NCBI RefSeq assembly: GCF_001426865.1
Contig: NZ_LMFO01000029.1
Location: 310,001 to 374,000, forward strand
Direction of reading: 5' to 3'
Origin: Paenibacillus sp. Root52
GTDB lineage: Bacteria > Bacillota > Bacilli > Paenibacillales > Paenibacillaceae
Length of the DNA: 64,000 nt
Part shown: piece by piece, positions 34,141 to 41,320 of the stretch
How the letters are laid out: the number at the start of each line of letters is the position of its first letter
Position numbering within the stretch: position 1 is the first letter of the stretch
Translations under genes and position numbers: made by a program
Notes under the pieces: generated by a model
The model's database searches: none
What the model was told of the DNA's origin: nothing
The model's input: only the letters and a program-made list of their open reading frames with translations

Positions 34141-34169
34141 TTGCCAAAGCAGGTCTCAGTCTGTATAAT
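34141..34169 (+). promoter_or_regulatory. Sigma-A promoter of the argS T-box leader
   Basis: TTGCCA (34141-34146), 17 bases, TATAAT (34164-34169). Start of transcription is predicted near 34176. Confidence 0.85.
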
Positions 34170-34175
34170 GATGGC

Positions 34176-34499
34176 AATGAATTGAAACTTACCAATATCT
34201 GTGATCAGGAGAGTAACCAGACCCATACATGACAGCGAGCCGGAGCGGGTGGAAGCCGGTATGAAATGATCTGTGTGAAACGCACCTGTGAGATGGTTGT
34301 CCGAAGTGATGTTTACATGTCTGCAGTATTGTAACTCATCAGTGTGAGGGTAATCCGGCTTGCGACCGTTAATCGCACCGAGCGGAACAGTAGTAGGACG
34401 AATCATTCGTGTACCTAGATACTGTTCACTTAGAGTGGTACCGCGGGAACTGTGAATAATAGCTCTCGTCTCTTGTTATAGGAGACGAGGGCTTTTTTT
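34176..34499 (+). promoter_or_regulatory. T-box riboswitch (arginine, specifier CGC)
   Basis: Classic T-box leader sensing uncharged tRNA-Arg. Landmarks: GGAGAGTA (34208-34215, kink-turn part of stem I), AGCGAGCCGG (34234-34243) and GGTGGAAGCCGG (34248-34259) of the distal stem I, the likely specifier CGC at 34281-34283 in GAAACGCACCTGTG (an Arg codon, consistent with the downstream gene), and the T-box AGAGTGGTACCGCGG (34432-34446). The terminator is AGCTCTCGTCTC (34461-34472) pairing with 34481-34493, then T residues. When tRNA-Arg is uncharged, its acceptor end pairs with TGGT and opens the terminator. Confidence 0.95.
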
Positions 34500-34545
34500 G
34501 TTTTGTAATTTACGTATATTTATTAATGATCAAGGAGTGTTTTAT

Positions 34546-36273
34546 ATGTTGAAAAAGCAGGCCGCTTCACATATTGCCCCCTTAGCAGGGCTCGAAGAAG
34601 CAGAGGTATTCAAGCTTTTGGAAGTACCGCCGCAACAGGAGATGGGGGATATTGCGTTTCCGTGTTTTGTGTTAGCTAAGTCGTTGAAAAAGGCTCCCGT
34701 AGCCATCGCAACGGAGATTGCGAGTGCATTGCAATCGGATATTCTGGAGGCTGTTCCAGCAGGGCCGTATGTCAACATCCGATTTAAACGGGAAAAGCTG
34801 GCAGCGGAGCTGCTCCAGGAGTTGGGGCAGCCTGGATTTGGCAAACTTGAGGAAGGTAATGCTGCTCGTGTTGTGATTGATATGTCCTCTCCCAATATTG
34901 CCAAACCGTTTGGCGTCGGACACCTGCGTTCAACGGTCATTGGCGCTGCGTTATATCGTCTGTATAATGAAGCGGGTTATACCGCGGTGAGTGTTAATCA
35001 TTTGGGGGACTGGGGTACCCAGTTTGGTAAACAGATTGCGGCTTACAAACGGTGGGGAAACGATGCCGCATTACAGGCAGAACCAATCCGCACTTCGCTT
35101 GAATTATATGTTCGTTTTCACGATGAGGCTGAACATGATCCCTCTTTGGAGATTGAGGCAAGAGATTGGTTCCGCAAGCTTGAGCAAGGGGATGAAGAAG
35201 CTAAGCAGCTATGGGCTTTTTTCGTTGAAGTAAGCATGAAGGAATTCGATCGAATGTATGAGCGGTTAAACGTTCAATTTGACCACACGCTTGGTGAGAG
35301 CTTTTACAACGATAAGATGGGTGCAGTTGTAGATGAACTCCGAGCGAAAGGATTGCTGGAAGAGAGTGATGGAGCACTTGTGGTGCGCCTGGAAGAAGAG
35401 AATATGCCACCTTGCTTAATTATCAAAAAAGACGGAACAACGATCTATCCAACAAGGGACTTAGCCACGGCAATATATCGGCATGATGTAATGAAAGCAG
35501 ACAAGATGTTGTATGTGGTCGGAGGTGAGCAGAAGCTGCACTTCAATCAGGTGTTCGCGGTGTTATCCCGAATGGGTCATGACTGGTCTGTGAATTGTGA
35601 GCATATTCCGTTCGGTCTCATGCGTTTCGAAGGACGGAAAATGTCTACTCGTCGTGGTAAGGTCGTCTTTTTACAAGAAGTATTAGATGAAGCGGTCTCC
35701 CGTGCAATGCAGATCATACAGGAGAAGAACCCCAACCTGCCTAATCCGCAGGAGGTGGCGGAGGCAGTGGGTGTAGGGGCAATCGTATTTGGAGATCTAA
35801 GCAACAATCGTCTGAATGATATCGATTTTTCGTTGGAAGATGCGGTGAGCTTTGAAGGTGAGACGGGTCCTTATGTGCAATATGCCTATGCTCGAATTAA
35901 AAGTGTGCTGGCTAAGGCGAGAGAAGTTGCCGAAGTGGAGAAAGGTCTTGAAGAGGAGCTAACAACGATTGATCGCGAGAACAACAGCACGAAGCAGAAA
36001 GTAACCACGAGTGAACCAACTTGGGCGTTGTTAAAACTGCTGGCTCATTATCCTGAATATTTGAGCAAAGCCGTGCAACGCAATGAGCCTTCCGTCATTG
36101 CCAAATATGCAATTGATGTTGCACAGGCATTTAACCGGTTCTATCATGCAGAACGGATCGCAGATGCACCACTGGAAGAAAGAGCTTTCCGGTTAACGTT
36201 AACCGAACGTACGGCAGAACGTTTGGCACACAGTTTGAACTTGCTAGGTGTAAAAGCACCAGAACGGATGTGA
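34546..36273 (+). CDS. argS: Arginyl-tRNA synthetase
   Basis: Class I aminoacyl-tRNA synthetase of 575 residues charging tRNA-Arg. It has the N-terminal Arg_S domain (about 1-90), the HIGH-type motif GVGHLRST (about 123-130), NHLGDWGTQFG, KMSTRRG (about 365-371) and the C-terminal DALR anticodon-binding domain ending with LNLLGVKAPERM. ATG 34546 has AAGGAG eight bases upstream; the longer frame from 34498 lies in the leader terminator. Regulated by the T-box directly upstream. Spore formers of this group may carry a second argS; this window cannot show that. Confidence 0.96.
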   Translation: MLKKQAASHIAPLAGLEEAEVFKLLEVPPQQEMGDIAFPCFVLAKSLKKAPVAIATEIASALQSDILEAVPAGPYVNIRFKREKLAAELLQELGQPGFGKLEEGNAARVVIDMSSPNIAKPFGVGHLRSTVIGAALYRLYNEAGYTAVSVNHLGDWGTQFGKQIAAYKRWGNDAALQAEPIRTSLELYVRFHDEAEHDPSLEIEARDWFRKLEQGDEEAKQLWAFFVEVSMKEFDRMYERLNVQFDHTLGESFYNDKMGAVVDELRAKGLLEESDGALVVRLEEENMPPCLIIKKDGTTIYPTRDLATAIYRHDVMKADKMLYVVGGEQKLHFNQVFAVLSRMGHDWSVNCEHIPFGLMRFEGRKMSTRRGKVVFLQEVLDEAVSRAMQIIQEKNPNLPNPQEVAEAVGVGAIVFGDLSNNRLNDIDFSLEDAVSFEGETGPYVQYAYARIKSVLAKAREVAEVEKGLEEELTTIDRENNSTKQKVTTSEPTWALLKLLAHYPEYLSKAVQRNEPSVIAKYAIDVAQAFNRFYHAERIADAPLEERAFRLTLTERTAERLAHSLNLLGVKAPERM

Positions 36274-36277
36274 TAAT

Positions 36278-37369
36278 TTGGTGGGTTGGAGGACAAATAC
36301 ACGTTATAAGAACACAACCAACGTAGAGGAAAAGCAGACATATCATTCAGGAGCCGAAGGGGTTTTGCTTCAACAGGTAAGTAAACGTCTGGGCTCAGTT
36401 CAGGTGTTGAGAGAGATTAGTTTCCATGTAGCTGTAGGGGAGTGTGCTGTGTTAGTTGGTAGAAATGGTTCAGGCAAAAGCTCACTCCTACGAATGTTAG
36501 CAGGAATGATCCTGCCGAATTCGGGAAGCATGCAATCTTCCTTTAAGGGTCGAACAATGCTCGCCATTGATGGGCTTCCTAAGCTCCCCTTTACGGCTAA
36601 AGAGTACCTCATGATAATGGGAAGGATTCATGGCATTCGCTCCGCTGTGCTAGAACAGCGCATCAAACAATGGAGCGAACGATTATACCTGGGTGCAGCG
36701 ATTGATCAGCAGCTCCCCCTGTTGTCTAAGGGCACGCTTCAGAAGGTAAACTTAATTCAATCGCTGCTGCCAGGTCCAGGTGGACTTATCCTGCTGGATG
36801 AACCGTTGTCCGGCCTGGATCATGCGGCACAGGAAGCCATCGTATCACTGTTACAACAATGGAAAGAACAAGGGACAACGATTATAACGGCTTGTCATGA
36901 ACCCTTAATCATAGAACGTATGGCAGATCATGTGATCGTTCTGCAACATGGACAAATTCTTCGTCATTGGAGACAGTCCGATTTGGAATGCATTGGTCAA
37001 CCTGACATGCGAATCCAGAGTTTAATGAGCCATGCGGTAGATTCGGGACAAGTAAATCAGATTGCGAACGCTACTGGACAACTAGATGTTCGATCAGTTC
37101 ATAGCTCTCGTGCAGAACGACATGAGGATATCGTACATAACGAATGGGTGTGGGATTGGAGAGTAAGTCGCAGCTCTGCAGACCAGATCATTGCACAGAT
37201 TGTTGCTTCAGGTGGTTCCATCGTATCTGTTCAGCAGGATAAGAGTTTAATTCAGATGGAACGTTTGTTAGAAGGGGACTCACCTACCCAAGCGATAGCA
37301 GATGAAAAGGATACTTTATCTCTTGATGCTCCATCCGCTGCATCTGTTGTTAAGGAGGATGCGCAATGA
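36278..37369 (+). CDS. ABC transporter ATP-binding protein
   Basis: ATPase subunit of an ABC-2 type exporter, 363 residues. Walker A GRNGSGKSS, the signature region is weak (LSKGTLQKV in place of LSGGQ), Walker B LILLDEPLSGLD, and an H-loop at TACHEP. A C-terminal extension of about 130 residues follows, as in many drug or lantibiotic-type exporters. Start is uncertain: TTG 36278 or GTG 36281, only a few bases after the argS stop. Its end overlaps the permease start by four bases, so the two are coupled. Substrate unknown. Confidence 0.88.
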   Translation: MVGWRTNTRYKNTTNVEEKQTYHSGAEGVLLQQVSKRLGSVQVLREISFHVAVGECAVLVGRNGSGKSSLLRMLAGMILPNSGSMQSSFKGRTMLAIDGLPKLPFTAKEYLMIMGRIHGIRSAVLEQRIKQWSERLYLGAAIDQQLPLLSKGTLQKVNLIQSLLPGPGGLILLDEPLSGLDHAAQEAIVSLLQQWKEQGTTIITACHEPLIIERMADHVIVLQHGQILRHWRQSDLECIGQPDMRIQSLMSHAVDSGQVNQIANATGQLDVRSVHSSRAERHEDIVHNEWVWDWRVSRSSADQIIAQIVASGGSIVSVQQDKSLIQMERLLEGDSPTQAIADEKDTLSLDAPSAASVVKEDAQ

Positions 37370-38076
37370 AGTATTTAATCAAGTACTTGTTACAACAGAA
37401 CATTCGTTCACAGAAATACCTCTCACCTGTCGTGTTTTATACGATCGTTATGTTGCTTATATACTCATATAAACCTAATCCAGTAGCGGATAGTTATGGG
37501 GTAACAGCCATGCTGCTCTTTTTTGGATCAGCCTGGTTAGGTCTAACTGTTATGAACGCCGAACCCCCGGGTCAGATCCAATTATTGGTGCTCCATACGG
37601 GAAGTAGGCGAAAGGTAGCTATTGGGCAATTGGTCTGTGCAGCGGTTATGCAATTGGCCATGACCTTGATTACAATTGTATATCCTATCATTACTGGCAT
37701 GTTTGAGAGGCAGCCGACCACCTATGAATGGATCGTTGCTTGGTGTGGACATCTTGTGTTAGCACTGCTTGGCCTTAGCATCAGTGTTTTCTTTCAGAAC
37801 GCATACATATCTCGGCTCAGCTGGAGCTTACCCATCTTCATCGTTGTATTACTATCATCATTCGTACAAGTATCGTTATCGGAGCGATTACCCGAATCAC
37901 TTCAATGGATATCGTACATACTACCACCCGCTTTCTACCTTGTTCAAAAGATGATGTTGTTTGATGGGGGCGGTTTAGGTCAGATTGTTCTGGTCTGCAC
38001 ATGGTCGGCAGTATATGCAATGTTGCTCTTGAGTACTCATATTTGGCTATCTGGTAGAAGGGATCTACGGAGTTAG
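37366..38076 (+). CDS. ABC-2 type exporter membrane subunit
   Basis: 236-residue membrane protein with six predicted helices: about 20-32, 42-64, 84-106, 121-145, 152-170 and 205-226. Short positively charged first loop (KYLIKYLLQQNIRSQKYL). ATG 37366 overlaps the ATPase stop (ATGA), with AAGGAGG in the coding end of the ATPase gene. Together they form a two-gene exporter co-transcribed behind argS. Confidence 0.8.
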   Translation: MKYLIKYLLQQNIRSQKYLSPVVFYTIVMLLIYSYKPNPVADSYGVTAMLLFFGSAWLGLTVMNAEPPGQIQLLVLHTGSRRKVAIGQLVCAAVMQLAMTLITIVYPIITGMFERQPTTYEWIVAWCGHLVLALLGLSISVFFQNAYISRLSWSLPIFIVVLLSSFVQVSLSERLPESLQWISYILPPAFYLVQKMMLFDGGGLGQIVLVCTWSAVYAMLLLSTHIWLSGRRDLRS

Positions 38077-38177
38077 AAGCCGTCCTCACCGTTAACTTGA
38101 ATGTTAGTCCCGGTTTGGTTACGATAGAGGGACATGATAATGGAGTAACATTTACGGAGATGAGGGGGCGCTCGCTT

Positions 38178-38729
38178 ATGCACAACACAGGCATGAAGAA
38201 TGGTGACATGCTGGACAGCGAACACTCCAGAGAATTGTTTGCTTATTACGGGTTAGCGGTTTATTATGGACAGTCCCTTGAACAGCAGTTGGTTAATCTG
38301 ATCTTATTAATGAAATTATCGCAGGGTAAAGTGATGACAGATGAAGATCTGGAGGATCTATACGAGCGGAAAATGAGCAGTTCATTGGGGCAGCTTATCC
38401 ACGAAGTTCGCCATCACTTTACGTTCTCGGATGACGAGACCCGGCAATTAAACGAACTATGGCAACAACGCAATAGTATCGTGCATCATTATTTCAAGGA
38501 ACGAATCCATGAGACATTTAGCCCTGAAGGGCGATCAAGGATGATAAGTGAATTAGAGGATTTTAAGAACCGTGCGCAAGAACTTGAAATGACCCTGCAG
38601 ATTTACACGGCTGCATGGATTGCCCAACTTGGTCTGGATGCGGAGTCTGCCGCAGCATTGCAACGGCTTGAACGTATGCATGAGGAGAGCGTGCATTGTC
38701 GTTCAACCGAAGAGGATGAGGCATTGTGA
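38178..38729 (+). CDS. HEPN-like helical protein, unknown function
   Basis: 183-residue soluble, mostly helical protein. It contains NELWQQRNSIVHHYFKERI, where RNSIVH gives the Rx4H motif of HEPN ribonuclease or HEPN-like proteins, and YGQSLEQQLVNLILLMK, another typical HEPN helix. No antitoxin-type partner is adjacent, so a housekeeping HEPN relative is as likely as a toxin. ATG 38178 is chosen for TGAGGGGGCG eight bases upstream; the open frame extends to 38097 without a binding site. The stop overlaps the next start (GTGA). Confidence 0.65.
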   Translation: MHNTGMKNGDMLDSEHSRELFAYYGLAVYYGQSLEQQLVNLILLMKLSQGKVMTDEDLEDLYERKMSSSLGQLIHEVRHHFTFSDDETRQLNELWQQRNSIVHHYFKERIHETFSPEGRSRMISELEDFKNRAQELEMTLQIYTAAWIAQLGLDAESAAALQRLERMHEESVHCRSTEEDEAL

Positions 38730-39370
38730 CAAGAGGAATGTCAGACAAGAGGAAGCTAAAGTCGAAGCGAATGATACTAATCTTCTTGGCATCCATCGTT
38801 GGTGGTGGATTCGTATGGGCTTTTATCACGGCTATGCTTATCACGACGTATAGCGAGCAGGCATCAACACGTATTTCGGATGCGGCTATTATACTTGGCG
38901 CAGCAGTGGTAGGAAATGAACCTTCACCGGTATTTCGCGAACGTATTGAACACGCCATACTGTTGTATCATCAGGGTGCAGTAAGTCAATTGCTGTTCAC
39001 GGGTGGTGCAGGCAGTGTGGAGCAGCGTTCGGAAGCTGAGGTTGGACGTGATTATGCCATAGCACATGGAGTGAATCCAGCAGATATTCAGCTTGAGACA
39101 CAATCACGCATTACAGAGGAGAACTTTAAGTATTCAATCGGTGTCGGAGAGCGAGCGGGCTTCCACACGTATACGATTGTAACTGATCCTTTACATATGA
39201 AACGAGCGATGATGCTTGCCAGCGGTTTGGGCATGGATGTTGTGCCTTCTCCAACACTTACGACAGCTTACCAGACGTGGCGCAGCAAGCTTCCTTTTCT
39301 ATTGCGAGAGACGATTCTATACATGGGATATGTATGCAAAGGTTGGATAGACAATCCGCAGCAGCCATAA
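38726..39370 (+). CDS. YdcF/SanA-family DUF218 membrane-anchored protein
   Basis: 214-residue protein with one N-terminal membrane anchor (about 15-38) and an extracytoplasmic DUF218 domain: DAAIILGAAVVGNEPSPVF, LLFTGGAGS, SEAEVGRDYAI and IVTDPLHMKRA are the conserved stretches. Members such as SanA/ElyC act in envelope or undecaprenyl-lipid related functions, but the reaction is not settled. GTG 38726 with AGAGGATGAGG upstream and overlapping the previous stop. Confidence 0.85.
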   Translation: MTRGMSDKRKLKSKRMILIFLASIVGGGFVWAFITAMLITTYSEQASTRISDAAIILGAAVVGNEPSPVFRERIEHAILLYHQGAVSQLLFTGGAGSVEQRSEAEVGRDYAIAHGVNPADIQLETQSRITEENFKYSIGVGERAGFHTYTIVTDPLHMKRAMMLASGLGMDVVPSPTLTTAYQTWRSKLPFLLRETILYMGYVCKGWIDNPQQP

Positions 39371-39390
39371 GGCTTTTGCGGATTGTTTTT
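39351..39390 (+). terminator. Terminator overlapping the end of the ydcF-like gene
   Basis: ACAATCCGCA (39351-39360), in the last codons, pairs with TGCGGATTGT (39377-39386), then T residues. The stop codon is in the loop. Confidence 0.85.
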
Positions 39391-39435
39391 ATTTTCCCAT
39401 ATAAGTATGACTGTTTGGACAAGTACAATTGGCAT

Positions 39436-39609
39436 TCAGGTTCCTGGATAATTAATCGCCGCACTGATCAGAGCTGCTACGCTAAACCCGATAAGCCACC
39501 ATGGCCAACGAACCTTACGTTGTCTTCGAGTAGCTTGGTTTAAACCTACGAGTCCAGACAACAATACGATAATAGCTAAGGAAGTACCCACAATCCAACC
39601 GATGATCAT
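39436..39609 (-). CDS. Small 57-residue membrane protein behind the TetR operon
   Basis: A minus-strand frame starting at ATG (39607-39609), with AAGGAGGAAACGGTT just upstream, encodes 57 residues. It has two hydrophobic helices (IIGWIVGTSLAIIVLLSGLV and WWLIGFSVAALISAAI) around a basic loop (NQATRRQRKVRWPW). It begins 15 bases after the stop of the preceding gene, so it is the third gene of the TetR operon. No family recognised. The strong binding site and clean two-helix design make it a credible gene. Confidence 0.7.
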   Translation of the reverse strand: MIIGWIVGTSLAIIVLLSGLVGLNQATRRQRKVRWPWWLIGFSVAALISAAINYPGT

Positions 39610-39624
39610 AACCGTTTCCTCCTT

Positions 39625-40419
39625 CTATAGCGAATGGGGTGAATACGTACCTATGGTGAATCGTCCACCTCGAACTTGTGCGTGAATAGGGACGGATGCA
39701 TTCCCATAGATGTGCTCTCCACGATCCAATTGAAGGGGGAACTCACTCTGTAATGTGCCTCCGACATGCTTACACTGCAATCGGAATCCTTCGTTTGGGT
39801 TAGGAATTCGTAGATTCACACTACATCCGGTAGCTATGCTATTCACCGATTGTGGCATCGTGGCTGAATGAATGGAGAGTGTTCTGCCCGTCGTACTGGA
39901 TTGAATATGGGAGAACTGACCTGTTAGCTGAATGAGTGAAGATGTCCCCTTAATATCTACGTTTTCCGCAGTTAAATTCTGTGATTTTATATGGCTGCCC
40001 ACCATGCGTAAACTGAGCTGTTGTGTATAACCGGAGATATGCAGCTGTCCGGATGTACACCTACACTCGCAGTGGTTGATTTGAGCATCTTCTACAATAA
40101 ACCGCGTACCTACACCTCGAATGTATACTTGTTCCAGTGTAGATGGAGGGAGTCCAATGGCTAACGATGTACGCTGAAAGTGAATTCCGATTGGAAACGA
40201 CTTCGAACGTCCGTCACCAATATGAAGTGAACCTTGGTGGTAACGGGTTGTGAAGCATCGCTTACTTGGAAAATGCACAGATGCTCGCTGAATAATTCGA
40301 ACATGCTGTTCGGTACTCTGGTATAAGTGTACTTCACCTTGCATCCAGTCGAGCGAGAGGGAAAGAACAGGCTCTTGAACAAGCCATTCTTTGCGAATGA
40401 TATGTGTGTTAATTTTCAT
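39625..40419 (-). CDS. DUF4097-like putative adhesin protein
   Basis: 264-residue beta-rich protein without signal peptide. Repeated short strands in the second half (TAENVDIKGTSSLIQLTGQF) resemble the right-handed beta-helix of DUF4097 and related proteins that often accompany membrane-stress regulators. Start taken at the ATG at 40417-40419 (MKINTHIIRKEW), which overlaps the tetR stop by 11 bases; an ATG three codons earlier is possible. Family call is by overall pattern only. Co-transcribed with the TetR gene. Confidence 0.6.
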   Translation of the reverse strand: MKINTHIIRKEWLVQEPVLSLSLDWMQGEVHLYQSTEQHVRIIQRASVHFPSKRCFTTRYHQGSLHIGDGRSKSFPIGIHFQRTSLAIGLPPSTLEQVYIRGVGTRFIVEDAQINHCECRCTSGQLHISGYTQQLSLRMVGSHIKSQNLTAENVDIKGTSSLIQLTGQFSHIQSSTTGRTLSIHSATMPQSVNSIATGCSVNLRIPNPNEGFRLQCKHVGGTLQSEFPLQLDRGEHIYGNASVPIHAQVRGGRFTIGTYSPHSL

Positions 40420-41110
40420 TGGATGCATCTCTTGTATGTTGCTGAGTACCCTTAACGGAATAGTTATAAGCCCCCATCTCGTTATGTTGGTGGATAATCT
40501 GATCAATTAACGTGTTAGTAACGATCGGAACACCGATGGTGTGCATCATATGTTGCAAGAAGTGTAAACGCTCCTTTGTCTCCTCAGGTGTTCGGCTGAA
40601 TAAGGTTGGATTAATCCAAATATTGATCAACATCAGAAAAATTTCCGCACAGGCTTCAGGATTTCCTGTAGTGATCGAGCCGTCTGTAACGCCTTCGCGC
40701 ATGATTGCAGCTATGATCGGGGCATCAATTTGAACCGTTTGCTGAATGCCTTTGACGATAAATAATGGATTTTTGATTTGGGTTAACAGCACTCGATCTA
40801 AGGAGTGTACCTGTTGATTAGAGACAATGCGTTCTAGTATATAGACCAATTTGTCCTTGGCTGAGATTGCGTTAGCATTCTCCACAAGTTGATCCAACAT
40901 TTGAGCTGCAAAAGCAAACTGTCTCTCCATAACCGCATCAAGGATCTCTTCTTTGGATTTGAAATGATGATAGACCGCACCTTTGGACATGCCTAAATGA
41001 TCAATAATGTCCTGAATACTCGACTTCTCATAGCCTTTCTCGGTGAATAATTGTGCTGATACGGTAAGGATGTGTTCTAGCGTCTGTTCAGGGAATTTGT
41101 TTCTAGCCAT
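40409..41110 (-). CDS. TetR/AcrR-family transcriptional regulator
   Basis: 233-residue repressor. The N-terminal helix-turn-helix is clear (TVSAQLFTEKGYEKSSIQDI, then LGMSKGAVYHHFKSKEE); the ligand domain follows to the end. The ATG at 41108-41110 is preceded on the minus strand by AGGAGG; the longer frame up to 41176 covers the promoter. An imperfect 17-bp palindrome at the transcription start suggests that it represses its own operon, made of itself, the DUF4097-like gene and the 57-residue membrane protein. Ligand unknown. Confidence 0.88.
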   Translation of the reverse strand: MARNKFPEQTLEHILTVSAQLFTEKGYEKSSIQDIIDHLGMSKGAVYHHFKSKEEILDAVMERQFAFAAQMLDQLVENANAISAKDKLVYILERIVSNQQVHSLDRVLLTQIKNPLFIVKGIQQTVQIDAPIIAAIMREGVTDGSITTGNPEACAEIFLMLINIWINPTLFSRTPEETKERLHFLQHMMHTIGVPIVTNTLIDQIIHQHNEMGAYNYSVKGTQQHTRDASNEN

Positions 41111-41128
41111 AACTGTCTCCTCCTTTTG

Positions 41129-41176
41129 ATACCGACCGTTGGTATGTATAATACGAGAAGAAGCTGATATTGTCAA
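41129..41176 (-). promoter_or_regulatory. Promoter and operator of the TetR operon
   Basis: On the minus strand TTGACA (41171-41176), 17 bases, TATTAT (41148-41153): near-consensus sigma-A. ATACCGACCGTTGGTAT (41129-41145), a palindrome with one mismatched pair, covers the start site. Confidence 0.8.
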
Positions 41177-41211
41177 TAAGAGGAAATTGTAACAGAGAGA
41201 AAAGCTTTAAA

Positions 41212-41265
41212 AAAACCGATGCATATCAACAGATGGGGTGTCTGCGAGATACATCGGTTTATTTT
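41212..41265 (-). terminator. Terminator of the ABC exporter operon
   Basis: AAACCGATG (41214-41222) pairs with CATCGGTTT (41252-41260); read on the minus strand the hairpin is followed by seven T, directly after the bmrD-like gene. Confidence 0.85.
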
Positions 41266-41320
41266 CGTACACATTGTAGAATCATTTTAGCTTAGATGTA
41301 AACCAACATGATCCTTTACT

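Noticed and set aside
34134..34406. 90-residue minus-strand frame
   Set aside because: It covers the argS T-box leader, whose conserved RNA landmarks explain the sequence.
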